Below are positions 36,396-44,310 of a stretch of DNA of 64,000 bases, piece by piece (the stretch's first letter is position 1; each line of letters opens with the position of its first letter). This DNA comes from an uncultured Erythrobacter sp. (GTDB lineage Bacteria; Pseudomonadota; Alphaproteobacteria; Sphingomonadales; Sphingomonadaceae): assembly GCA_947499095.1 (NCBI GenBank), contig CANMMR010000001.1, positions 248,001 to 312,000 of the forward strand, given 5' to 3'. The translations under genes were made by a program, and so were the position numbers. The notes under the pieces are model-generated. The model saw only the letters and a list, made by a program, of their open reading frames with translations, made no database searches and was not told the origin of the DNA.

Positions 36396-37061
36396 CCGCG
36401 CCTGCGCACCTTTATCGCGCTCGAGCTTGCAAGTTTCGCCCATGACCGTGAACGACCAGCCTTGCGCGATGTCTCGCTGGAAATCCCGCGCGGCGAGATC
36501 GCTGCGCTTACCGACCCGTCCGGTGCCGGCAAGCGCACGGTCGCCGACCTGCTCGGCGGATTGATTTCGCCCGATGGCGGGACAGTGCTGATCGACGGCA
36601 CAAGACTCGCATGCGGGGCACGGCAGGCATGGCGCTCGCGCGTCGCCTATGTCCAGCAGGACTCTGTGCTGTTCTCCGGAAGCGTGCGCGATAATCTGCT
36701 CTGGGCTAAGCCAGAGGCCGATGAGCAGCAGCTCGCCGATGCCCTCGGGCGTGCATCGGCAGATTTCGTCCACGACCTGCCGGGCGGCATCGACTGCCAG
36801 ATCGGGGAGGCGGGTCGGGCGCTGTCTGGCGGAGAACGCCAGCGGATCGCCCTCGCCCGGGCGCTGCTGCGTGAGCCAGACCTGCTCATCCTCGACGAGG
36901 CGACCAACGCAGTCGATCCGGCAAGCGAAGAACAGATCGCTCAAGCCGTGGCGCCTCTTGCGGGCGAATGCACGGTGCTCGTCATCGGTCACCGTGGACG
37001 GCTGGCAGAAATAGCATCGCTCATGTTCGCGCTGGATAACGGACGTCTACAGCCTTCCTGA
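36153..37061 (+). pseudogene. in-frame chimera: transposase N-terminus fused to an ABC exporter ATPase domain
   Basis: One open frame of 302 codons joins an IS5-type transposase N-terminus (residues 1 to about 80) to a peptide/protein-exporter type ABC ATPase (about 87-302). The ATPase retains RDVSLEIPRGE, the Q-loop YVQQD, the signature LSGGERQR, Walker B LLILDEATNAVD and the H-loop VIGHR. Walker A reads DPSGAGKRT rather than GPSGAGKST, altering the first Gly and the Ser/Thr that binds magnesium, so ATP hydrolysis is doubtful. The transmembrane domain normally fused N-terminally is absent. It could in theory be expressed from the transposase start, but decay is the simpler reading. Confidence 0.8.
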
Positions 37062-37080
37062 ACACCGCGCCCTTGAAAAG

Positions 37081-37096
37081 TTCAGCCGGAATTCAG
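37081..37096 (+). promoter_or_regulatory. TTCAG direct repeats, 11-bp spacing, upstream of a DUF2141 gene
   Basis: TTCAG at 37081-37085 is repeated at 37092-37096, one helical turn apart, about 97 bases before the ATG at 37193. An 11-bp direct repeat is the usual layout of OmpR-family response-regulator sites. A 6-bp dyad AGCCGG/CCGGCT overlaps it. The assignment is from pattern only. Confidence 0.3.
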
Positions 37097-37192
37097 AGCT
37101 GGCCGGCTAGAACACGGGACATATCGAAAGTGCGCGGATTGCGCACCCGTTCCGCCCGCAACCGGGCGCGAGAGACGACAACAGGGATTGTT

Positions 37193-37693
37193 ATGACACG
37201 CAGCTTGAAGACCCTCACCGGCCTTGCCGCCACCGCTGCTCTTGCCGCTGGAGCATTCTCCGCGCCTGCCGCCGCGCAGTATCGCCAGAAAATTACCGAG
37301 AACCCGGCAAAATGCGCCGCTGGCGCAGGGCCCGCCGTGCGCGTGACCATCACCGGCATCAAGGAATCGAGCGGTACGATCCGCGTGCAGAGTTATCGCG
37401 GGACCAAGGAAGACTGGCTCGAGAAGGGCCGCTGGATCAACCGAATGGAAGCGCCTGCGCGAGCCGGCACGATGACCTTCTGCATGCCCGTGCCGCGGCC
37501 CGGCACCTATGGCATCGCCGTGCGCCACGACATCAACGGCAATGGCGAGACCGACATCTTCTCCGACGGCGGAGCGATGTCGAACAACCCCAGCATCAAT
37601 ATCTTCAACCTCGGCAAACCGAGCTACAAGAAAACCGCCTTCACTGTCGGATCGGGCGTCGAATCGATCAGCATCCGGATGCGCTATCGCTGA
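37193..37693 (+). CDS. DUF2141-family exported protein (first copy)
   Basis: The 166-residue product begins with a signal peptide ending in APAAAQ. The mature part shows the DUF2141 pattern: a beta-sandwich opening VRVTITGIKESSGTIRVQSY, RAGTMTFCMPVPRPGTYGIA, VRHDINGNGETDI (Asp/Asn-rich loop) and a C-terminal SISIRMRYR. DUF2141 proteins are secreted or periplasmic and of unknown function. The ATG has CAGGGATTG upstream. A second DUF2141 gene lies 4.4 kb downstream. The 3' end overlaps the convergent NTase-fold gene by 10 bases. Confidence 0.88.
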   Translation: MTRSLKTLTGLAATAALAAGAFSAPAAAQYRQKITENPAKCAAGAGPAVRVTITGIKESSGTIRVQSYRGTKEDWLEKGRWINRMEAPARAGTMTFCMPVPRPGTYGIAVRHDINGNGETDIFSDGGAMSNNPSINIFNLGKPSYKKTAFTVGSGVESISIRMRYR

Positions 37694-38580
37694 GCGCGGC
37701 GCTTGCGCCAGAGCTCGATCAGCGCGCCCGGCGCCGCGAGTAGCGGATGCCTTTCCCGGAACGGCGTGACCTCGAGTGCGATGCCGGTGTGCCGGTGCAG
37801 CTTCCAGGCCGCATAATCCGCCGCGCCGTCGAACGTCGTGGTTGCCTTGGCCAACCGCAGCAGGTTTAGCGCCTTGCCCGCACGCGCGCGGGTTTGCCAC
37901 CAGCGCAGGATTTCGGCCTGCTTTCGCTCGGGAAGGTGGGGCGACAGTCGCTCCCCCTCGTGCGTAAATTCGATCCCCTGAGCCTCCCACGCCAGCGGCA
38001 ACAGGCCGTCGAAATGCGCCTGGTTGACCGACAGGATCGAGTCTTCGCGCCCCGGCCTTTCCACGCGAAATTCGGCGCGATATGTAGCTTGGAACAGCGC
38101 CCGCCAGAAATCTTCCGCCGTACCGCTCTCGGGACCGAGCGCAGCGGCCAGCCGAGCCGCGGTCTGCGCCGCTTGGGAGACCGATTCCGCAATCGCCTTG
38201 CACTGTGCCTCGTCGCGCACCCAGATCAAAGCACTCGGCTGGACGAAGCGTGCCCAGATCGTCGTATCACGCGATTTTCCGCGCGCCGCCTTGGCAAACT
38301 GCTCGAGCGACAGGGTGGCGATCTTGGCCCGCAGGATTTCGCCGCGATAGTCCCACTCGCGATAGCTGACGCGCGGCCAGATCCGCTCGCGCTGCGGCCC
38401 GGGCAGCAGAACGTAGAAGTCGAGCACCCCCTCCAGCGATTCGGTCCTGAGGTTTGAGCCGTAGAAGAGCACACCGAGCGAATCGGCCTCTTTCCCCAGC
38501 ATCCTCGCATAGGCAGCCACTTCCGCGCGCACTTCGCGCGACAGGCTCTCGCGCACCCGCTCGTCCAGCGTATGGGTCAC
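37684..38580 (-). CDS. NTase-fold protein, Tam41-like (possible CDP-diacylglycerol synthase)
   Basis: A GTG at 38580 overlaps the stop of the lipid kinase (GTGA) and gives 298 residues. The N-terminal part has a nucleotidyltransferase core: VLFYGSNLR at 38-45 followed by VLDFYVLLPG at 52-61, matching the GS...DxD-type motif in the form seen in Tam41/Mmp37 proteins (YGSG... DFI..V). A lysine-containing segment GEILRAKIATLSLEQF and an all-helical C-terminal half follow. Tam41 makes CDP-diacylglycerol from phosphatidic acid and CTP. Its coupling to a diacylglycerol kinase-like gene fits that pathway, but the function is inferred and the homology needs a profile search. Confidence 0.55.
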   Translation of the reverse strand: MTHTLDERVRESLSREVRAEVAAYARMLGKEADSLGVLFYGSNLRTESLEGVLDFYVLLPGPQRERIWPRVSYREWDYRGEILRAKIATLSLEQFAKAARGKSRDTTIWARFVQPSALIWVRDEAQCKAIAESVSQAAQTAARLAAALGPESGTAEDFWRALFQATYRAEFRVERPGREDSILSVNQAHFDGLLPLAWEAQGIEFTHEGERLSPHLPERKQAEILRWWQTRARAGKALNLLRLAKATTTFDGAADYAAWKLHRHTGIALEVTPFRERHPLLAAPGALIELWRKRRAQR

Positions 38581-39617
38581 GGTGCGATGAAGGTAAGCTC
38601 GGGCCCCTGCCCGACAACATAGGTGCCTGCCGGGAAGCTCTCCCCATCTAGGATCACCGGCTCCCCCACCTCGATCGCAAAGCTTTCTGCGGAGAGCTGA
38701 TGGAAGCCGCCTTTCGCCAGCCATTCGGGTCGCCATCCCAGAAGGATCGCCGGGGCCAATCCCATGATGCGCCGCCGCGCCGTGTCGAGCACGGCCAGCC
38801 TGATGCCCTCACCACCCGGCGCGAACAGCTTGATGTCGAGCGGCAGTTTTTCGAGGGTGCTCGCCAGCACCAGCGTCCGCCGCCCGGGATCGCCATGCTC
38901 CGACCGCGGCATCGGCTCGCCCGATGGCAGATAGGCCAGCTTCGTCGGCGTGCCGCGCCGCCAGCGGTTGGTATTGCTGCCGAACAGCGCCTGCAGCACG
39001 CCCCAGGCCCCCGTCGCCCCGACGGCGAGCGAATTGAAGAAGCCGAGGTCGTGCGCATCCTGCCCCACCTCGACCCCAAGCGTGAACGCGCCGCATCCGA
39101 AGATGAAGCCGAGCATGGGGACGTCGCCCGCGCCTTTGCGCTTCACGGACAGCGGCCGCCGCACGATCCGGCGACCGGTCGCGTAAGCGTCGATCGCATC
39201 GGGCAGGTTCCACCCCGCAGGCGCGCCAAGATCGACATTGAGGGCGTTCGTCTTGCCCTTGGGCAGGATGGCGAGGGCAGGCCACGTCTCGCCGAACACC
39301 GCCTGACCCATCGTCAGCACATCGCGCACGGTCCCGTCGCCGCCGTTGATTATGAGATAGTCGATGCCCTGCTGCGCGAAATCGGCAAGCGCGCTGGCAA
39401 TATCTTCGCGCCGGTCGGGCTGGGCCACGATAATGCCCGGTCGCTCGGTACAATCGAGATCCTGGCCCTTGTTGCGATGGCTGCGTGGGTTGTAGATCAC
39501 CCCGATCCGCGGCTCGCGTACGGTCGACGCGCTGCCGCTGCCGACGCGCGCAACAGCGCGCCCATCGGCTGCTGCGGACATCGCCAGCTGGTCGAAGCGG
39601 TAGACGGTGTGATCCAT
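38577..39617 (-). CDS. diacylglycerol/lipid kinase family protein
   Basis: The 346-residue protein has the DAGK catalytic domain: IGVIYNPRSHRNKG near residue 38, LIINGGDGTVRDVL with GGDGT at residues 92-96, and AILPKGKTNALNVDLG. The C-terminal two-layer beta domain contains LGFIFGCGAFTLGVEV, AIEVGEPVILDGESFPAGTY and ends TFIAP. These enzymes phosphorylate diacylglycerol or related lipids at the membrane. It is coupled to the NTase-fold gene by a GTGA overlap. A 17-bp palindrome (39629-39645) is just upstream of the start, with TTAA half-sites. Confidence 0.85.
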   Translation of the reverse strand: MDHTVYRFDQLAMSAAADGRAVARVGSGSASTVREPRIGVIYNPRSHRNKGQDLDCTERPGIIVAQPDRREDIASALADFAQQGIDYLIINGGDGTVRDVLTMGQAVFGETWPALAILPKGKTNALNVDLGAPAGWNLPDAIDAYATGRRIVRRPLSVKRKGAGDVPMLGFIFGCGAFTLGVEVGQDAHDLGFFNSLAVGATGAWGVLQALFGSNTNRWRRGTPTKLAYLPSGEPMPRSEHGDPGRRTLVLASTLEKLPLDIKLFAPGGEGIRLAVLDTARRRIMGLAPAILLGWRPEWLAKGGFHQLSAESFAIEVGEPVILDGESFPAGTYVVGQGPELTFIAP

Positions 39618-39628
39618 GGTCGCCCGGT

Positions 39629-39645
39629 GCCTTAACCGTTAAGGC
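39629..39645. promoter_or_regulatory. perfect 17-bp palindrome before the lipid-kinase gene
   Basis: GCCTTAAC-C-GTTAAGGC reads the same on both strands and ends 12 bases before the lipid kinase start at 39617 (minus strand). The TTAAC halves recall CtrA half-sites but the spacing is not that of a CtrA box. An operator or leader hairpin is plausible; nothing identifies the regulator. Confidence 0.4.
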
Positions 39646-39730
39646 GGGCCTATTCCTAGAGGTAAAAGAGTGCGAACGGGCTCGTCCTTGCGCCGAGAAG
39701 TGCGAACCACAGCAATAGCCAGGCCGAAAA

Positions 39731-39807
<77 letters not shown>

Positions 39808-39943
39808 TTGCGGGGCCGATAAGCCCTTCGGCGAGCGGGCCGCTTAGCAAAGCGGGCAGGGGCTCGCCAGTGCTAATCGCATTGCCGCGGGTTGGCGCGC
39901 CGCGTTAGCCATTTGGCAAGGAGCGCGGCGTAATCCTTGCAAC

Positions 39944-40342
39944 ATGAGCGCGATCTCCCATGAATTCGACCTGAGCCAAGCCACCATGCAGCCGCCGGCC
40001 AAGCCGGCCCTGCGCGCCGTGCCGAATGTCGAGGAGATCGCCGCTCGCTGGGAAGCGGTGCACGAAGCAGCCGCAGCGGTCGGCAAGCTGGCCCAGTTGG
40101 GACGCGAGAGCCTGACCAGCGAGGTGGCCTCGCTTCCGTTTCGCGCGGCCGAAAAAGGCGGATGGCACTATGAAATGGTTGCCCGCGGCATAGACGATCT
40201 GGCAGCCGTGATGCAGTCGGGCCTTCGCGCATTGCTTTCGTTGACAGCCGGAGGGCAAGACACGACCGCCGCCGCACTGACGCTGTGGCGCGAATTCCAC
40301 ATAGCGCGCGCGGCCATCTTGAAGCTCGTGCCGGCCGAATAG
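39944..40342 (+). CDS. hypothetical protein, 132 aa, helical
   Basis: The product is soluble and largely alpha-helical, with segments such as NVEEIAARWEAVHEAAAAVG and WHYEMVARGIDDLAAVMQSG, and no signal peptide or catalytic motif. I do not recognise the family. It lies between tRNA-Arg and mmcB, on the same strand as mmcB, 66 bases before the latter's start. A clear ribosome-binding site is not visible. Codon use resembles the neighbours, so it is likely a real gene. Confidence 0.6.
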   Translation: MSAISHEFDLSQATMQPPAKPALRAVPNVEEIAARWEAVHEAAAAVGKLAQLGRESLTSEVASLPFRAAEKGGWHYEMVARGIDDLAAVMQSGLRALLSLTAGGQDTTAAALTLWREFHIARAAILKLVPAE

Positions 40343-40381
40343 ACCGGACGAGCCAGGAAACCGGTCGCGGCGCTTGACTGC

Positions 40382-40396
40382 GTTCGCGCTCTGTTC
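40382..40396 (+). promoter_or_regulatory. LexA (SOS) box of mmcB
   Basis: GTTC (40382-40385), seven bases, GTTC (40393-40396) is an exact alphaproteobacterial LexA box (GTTC-N7-GTTC). It lies between a TTGACT -35-like hexamer (40374-40379) and the start codon at 40409, the usual location for repression. mmcB is a known SOS gene in Caulobacter, which supports the call. Confidence 0.85.
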
Positions 40397-40408
40397 CAAT
40401 TGGAGGCG

Positions 40409-40891
40409 ATGACCGAACCGGCTCTCGCCCAAACAGATACAGCCGCCAGCGTGGCGCGCGGGATCGCGCGGCTTTTCGCGCGCAACGATATCTGGTGCAT
40501 TCCCGAAATGCCGCTGCGCAACGGGCGGCGGGCGGACTTGATGGGCATCGATCTCAAGGGCCAGGTGATCATCGTCGAGATCAAGGTCCAGCGCGGCGAC
40601 CTGCTGGGCGACGGCAAATGGCCCGACTATCTCGACCATTGCGATCGCTTCTACTGGGGCGTGCCGCCGGGGCTCGATCGTGGCCCCTTGGAAGGTCTCG
40701 ACTATCAGCCGGACTGTTGCGGCATCATCGTGGCCGATGGCTACGACGGCGAGATCCTGCGTCCCGCGCCGCTTCGTCCGCTGGCCGCCGCGCGTCGCAA
40801 GGTCGAGGTCGAGCGGCTGGCGCGTGCTGCGATGCGGCGCACGACCGTTGCCTATGATCCACACTGCGCGCCCTGGGGCGGCGGGGACTGA
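40409..40891 (+). CDS. mmcB: MmcB-family DNA repair protein, SOS-regulated
   Basis: The 160-residue protein matches MmcB, shown in Caulobacter crescentus to be SOS-induced and needed for mitomycin C resistance. A PD-(D/E)xK nuclease-like core is visible: D43 in RRADLMGID and E57/K59 in IIVEIKVQRGD, followed by WPDYLDHCDRFYWGVP and a helical tail. The ATG at 40409 is only two bases after GGAGG, so the true start may be elsewhere, perhaps the GTG in SVARG. A perfect GTTC-N7-GTTC box upstream indicates LexA control. It probably acts on damaged DNA; its biochemical activity has not been shown to my knowledge. Confidence 0.85.
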   Translation: MTEPALAQTDTAASVARGIARLFARNDIWCIPEMPLRNGRRADLMGIDLKGQVIIVEIKVQRGDLLGDGKWPDYLDHCDRFYWGVPPGLDRGPLEGLDYQPDCCGIIVADGYDGEILRPAPLRPLAAARRKVEVERLARAAMRRTTVAYDPHCAPWGGGD

Positions 40892-40940
40892 CACAGGACC
40901 TGTTAACCGGCTTCGGGTTAGGGCATGGTCCGACCAAGCC

Positions 40941-41657
40941 ATGTGGACCGCAATCATCCTTTCCGCCGTTTCGATGACGCTGATCGTCGCCGCGCGCTAT
41001 GCCGCCACGAGCGGGCTGTCCGCGGCGATCACCGGGCGCGTGAAACCCGGCTATCATGCCAAGCTCGGCGCGCAGATCAGGCGAGAGATCGGCTGGTCGC
41101 TGGCCTCGGCGGCGATCTACGGGATCCCGGCAGGCGTGGTCGCCTGGGGCTGGCAGGAACGCGGCTGGACCCAGATCTACACCGGCTGGAGCGACTATCC
41201 GCTCTGGTATCTCGCCCTTGCCCCGCTGCTTTACCTGTTCGCGCACGACACCTGGTTCTACTGGACCCACCGCTGGATGCACGAGCCGCGCCTGTTCCGC
41301 ATCGCCCATGCCGTCCATCATGCCAGCCGCCCGCCGACGGCCTGGGCGGCGATGAGCTTCCATCCGTGGGAAGCGCTGACCGGGGCGATCGTCATCCCCC
41401 TGCTCGTCTTCCTGATCCCCATCCATGTCGCCATGCTGGGCGTCGTCCTGCTGGTGATGACGGTGATGGGCGTCACCAATCACATGGGCTGGGAGATGTT
41501 CCCCCGCCGGCTGGTTCATTCGCGGTTAGGCGGGTGGCTGATAACCGCCAGCCACCACCAGCGTCACCATGAAGAATACAAATGCAATTACGGCCTCTAT
41601 TTTCGCTTCTGGGACCGGCTGTGCGGAACCGACCGCGGCCTGAGCACGCGCATATGA
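40941..41657 (+). CDS. sterol desaturase/fatty-acid hydroxylase superfamily membrane enzyme
   Basis: The 238-residue product has four or so transmembrane helices and the histidine clusters of the di-iron membrane hydroxylases: HDTWFYWTHRWMH, HAVHHASRPP and ITASHHQRHHEEYKCNYG, which supply the eight or more His ligands. Such enzymes hydroxylate or desaturate sterols, carotenoids (CrtZ/CrtW-like branch) or fatty acids. The substrate is not clear. Its stop codon overlaps the start of the second DUF2141 gene (ATGA), so the two are an operon. The mmcB gene is 49 bases upstream, outside this unit. Confidence 0.85.
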   Translation: MWTAIILSAVSMTLIVAARYAATSGLSAAITGRVKPGYHAKLGAQIRREIGWSLASAAIYGIPAGVVAWGWQERGWTQIYTGWSDYPLWYLALAPLLYLFAHDTWFYWTHRWMHEPRLFRIAHAVHHASRPPTAWAAMSFHPWEALTGAIVIPLLVFLIPIHVAMLGVVLLVMTVMGVTNHMGWEMFPRRLVHSRLGGWLITASHHQRHHEEYKCNYGLYFRFWDRLCGTDRGLSTRI

Positions 41658-42118
41658 AGCGCGGACTCAGAACGAAACCCATCGCCCTGCTGGCAGTGCC
41701 CTATGGCTTGGTGCTCGCCGGCACATCGCCGCATATCGACCAGGCCAAGGTCACGGTCACCGTCACCGACCTGCGCAATGCCGAAGGGGTCGTGCGCGCT
41801 TGCATGACGAAGGACGAGAACAAGTTCCCAAAATGTCGCGGCGTTCCGGGTGCCTACGCCACCACTGCGGATGCGCGCGAGGGGACCGTCACCTTCACCT
41901 TCTCCGACATAAAACCGGGCCGTTATGCCATTGCGCTGCTGCATGACGAGAACGGCAACGGCAAGGCCGACCGCGCGCTCGGCATGATGCCGAAAGAAGG
42001 CTTCGGTTTCTCGCGCGATGCGAAGGTCCGCATGGGGCCGCCGAGCTTCGAGGATGCGGCGTTCCCGGTCGGTGCCGCGAACGAGAAGCTGACCATCCGC
42101 ATGCGCTACATGCTGTAA
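41654..42118 (+). CDS. DUF2141-family exported protein (second copy)
   Basis: The 154-residue protein has a hydrophobic N-terminus (KPIALLAVPYGLVLAGT) acting as signal or anchor and the DUF2141 pattern: VTVTVTDLRNAEGVVRACM, REGTVTFTFSDIKPGRYAIA, LLHDENGNGKADRALGMMP and LTIRMRYML. DUF2141 genes frequently sit next to fatty-acid hydroxylase-family genes, as here. It is related to the gene at 37193, with which it shares the closing IRMRY motif. Function unknown. Confidence 0.88.
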   Translation: MKRGLRTKPIALLAVPYGLVLAGTSPHIDQAKVTVTVTDLRNAEGVVRACMTKDENKFPKCRGVPGAYATTADAREGTVTFTFSDIKPGRYAIALLHDENGNGKADRALGMMPKEGFGFSRDAKVRMGPPSFEDAAFPVGAANEKLTIRMRYML

Positions 42119-42146
42119 CGCCACACGCTGCTGGCGCGGCAAAGGT

Positions 42147-42176
42147 TGGTAAACGTATTTAACCATATGTTTACCA
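42147..42176. promoter_or_regulatory. inverted repeat with CtrA-like half-site upstream of the PAS protein gene
   Basis: TGGTAAAC (42147-42154) and GTTTACCA (42169-42176) are perfect inverted arms with 14 bases between. The centre contains TTAACCAT, the half-site of CtrA in Alphaproteobacteria. It lies 57-86 bases before the ATG at 42233. The CtrA link is suggested by the half-site only. Confidence 0.45.
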
Positions 42177-42232
42177 CGCACCCTTCATACCTCCCTGCGA
42201 ACGAGCACAACTCTTCGGGGGCGTAGGAATCC

Positions 42233-44245
42233 ATGGACAGGCTAGGCGGCTATTTCGGCGTGCATGAATCGGATGATCCGGTCGACGATTACGTCGATGA
42301 GGACGATGCCGATATCCAGCCACCGCCGTCTCCCGTCGGCCAGGATGAGCGGCGCATGCAGGTGCGCGCCTATAACCACTGGGCAAGCCTGCTCGGTGAT
42401 CGCAACTATCCCTATATCGAGGATCTCGAGCCCGACCGGCTCGACGACTTCGGCCCGTATTCCGTGCTCCTCGACTTCACCGACGGTATCGAGGACCCGG
42501 CCGTGCAATATGTCGGCGCGGACCTGGCCGAGGAATGCGGCCATGACGAGCTGATCTTCCGCCTGTCGGACGTGCCCAGCCGCTCCGTGCTCAGCCGCAT
42601 CACCGACCATTACATGCAGATTCTCGCCAATCAGGCGCCGATCGGCTTCGAGGCGGAATTCGTCAACGATCGCGGCTCGACCGTGCTCTATCGCGGTATC
42701 CTGCTGCCCTATTCGAGCGACAACGAGACGATCGACTTCATCTACGGCGTCATCAACTGGAAAGAGATGGCCGATCAGTCGACTGCCGACGAACTACTGC
42801 TCGAAATCGGCCAGTCGCTGGGCGAGCACGAGGAAGAGGCCGCCAGCGCGGCAGAGCCCGACATGCTCGAAACCGCCGAGATGCTGACAGCCGCCGACGT
42901 TGCTGAAGAAGCTGTCGAGGGCGAAGACATGAGCGACGACATTCTCGATCTCGGCAGCGCGGAGATGGTCTTAGAAGAAAGCGAAGACGCATTGCCCCTG
43001 CCCGCCTTCGGAACAAGCGCTCCGAGCGATCAGGACGTCGGCTCGAGCCGGATCGACGCGCTCGGCAACCCGATCGGCGCGCATCCCGGCCAGGATGCTA
43101 CCGACTATGTCGACGATGACGCCGGGTTCGACGATTTCGACAACAGCATAAAGACGGCGGCCGATTACGGCCTGCCCGACTGGGACGAAGATCCCGAGGC
43201 CGACGACGTGGACGACCTGGTCGATCCGCTCGACGACGAGGAAGCCTCGAGCAGCCTGATGTCGCTCGTCAGCCGCGGGGAGCGGAGGAAGAAGGCCGTC
43301 GATCTATCGGCCAGCGAGGCCTCGCCTGCCGTGCCGCAAGGCTACGATGGCGAAGAGACCGAAGCGGCTTTTGCCATGCCCGAGGTCTACACGCCGCCGA
43401 TGGAGGACGAAGCCGAGGCGGACGCAGCCTCCAAGTGGGCGGATTGGGATAGCGCGGACGAGGCGGTCGAAGACCTCGTATCGGAAGTGGTGCTCGAGGA
43501 AACAACGGAGCCCGAACCGGTCGCCGAAATCGTGCCGGAACCCGAACCGGAAACAGCGGTCGAGGCGGAGCCCGAAAACGATTCCGTCCCGAGCGAGCCG
43601 GAATACCAGCCGGCCGTCGTGGTCGATCCCGAAGATGCGCCGGAAGGCCTTTACGATTGCCTCGCTGCCGCGCGCGAGCAGGCGCAGGCTGCACAGAATA
43701 CCGAGGATCGCAGCCGCAAGGCGCTCTATGCCGCGGTCGCGCTGGCTTACGACTTCAGCCTTGAATCGCAGGACGATCCCGACGGCTTCGAAGACCTGCT
43801 GTCTGACAACGGCCTGACCGTTCAGGACCGGGCGCCGATGACGCCGGTGGTCAAGCTGGTCTTCGGCGCGGATTACGACAAGACGCGCCTTACCGAATAT
43901 GCCGCCGTCTTGTCCCACGCCCATCGCCTCAACGTCGAGCGCGGCGCGCTGGCAGCCTTCCTCCACGAAGCCGAGGGCGGGCTCAAGGGCGTCGTCCAGG
44001 CCGAGCGCCGGGCGCGCAAGGAAGAGCAGGGCAAGCAGGTCGACGACCACAAGGCGATCAAGCCCGCGCTCGCTCGCAAGCTGCGCAAGCTCGACGAACT
44101 GGCGCTGGCCGATCTCGACGAACAAGGTCCGGAATTCGCGCTGGTCATGGTTCGCCGGACACCTTCGGGCGAGCTGGTTGTGCTGGGCGAATTGCCCGAG
44201 GATATCCCAACGCTGGAGCGCGCCGCACGCAAGCTGCTCGGCTGA
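42233..44245 (+). CDS. large acidic protein with N-terminal PAS_5-type domain
   Basis: The 670-residue protein has three parts. Residues 40-185 resemble the alphaproteobacterial PAS_5 domain (YNHWASLLGDRNYPYIEDLE, DFGPYSVLLDF, FRLSDVPSRSVLSRITDHY, VLYRGILLPYSSDNE). Residues about 190-465 are highly acidic and low complexity. The last 200 residues are helical and charged (ALYAAVALAYDFSLES, LVFGADYDKTRLTEYAAVL, RRARKEEQGKQVD). No catalytic motif is visible. PAS_5 proteins include polar cell-cycle-linked sensors in related bacteria. An inverted repeat with a CtrA-like half-site is upstream. It appears monocistronic. Confidence 0.75.
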   Translation: MDRLGGYFGVHESDDPVDDYVDEDDADIQPPPSPVGQDERRMQVRAYNHWASLLGDRNYPYIEDLEPDRLDDFGPYSVLLDFTDGIEDPAVQYVGADLAEECGHDELIFRLSDVPSRSVLSRITDHYMQILANQAPIGFEAEFVNDRGSTVLYRGILLPYSSDNETIDFIYGVINWKEMADQSTADELLLEIGQSLGEHEEEAASAAEPDMLETAEMLTAADVAEEAVEGEDMSDDILDLGSAEMVLEESEDALPLPAFGTSAPSDQDVGSSRIDALGNPIGAHPGQDATDYVDDDAGFDDFDNSIKTAADYGLPDWDEDPEADDVDDLVDPLDDEEASSSLMSLVSRGERRKKAVDLSASEASPAVPQGYDGEETEAAFAMPEVYTPPMEDEAEADAASKWADWDSADEAVEDLVSEVVLEETTEPEPVAEIVPEPEPETAVEAEPENDSVPSEPEYQPAVVVDPEDAPEGLYDCLAAAREQAQAAQNTEDRSRKALYAAVALAYDFSLESQDDPDGFEDLLSDNGLTVQDRAPMTPVVKLVFGADYDKTRLTEYAAVLSHAHRLNVERGALAAFLHEAEGGLKGVVQAERRARKEEQGKQVDDHKAIKPALARKLRKLDELALADLDEQGPEFALVMVRRTPSGELVVLGELPEDIPTLERAARKLLG

Positions 44246-44310
44246 CGCGGCTTACGCATTCCAACTTTGCAGTTGCTTAGGGGGCCCGCGCTTCGCTAGC
44301 CCCGGCGGCG

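Noticed and set aside
39629-39645. palindrome as a full CtrA box
   Set aside because: The TTAA halves are 3 bases apart, not the 7 expected for CtrA.
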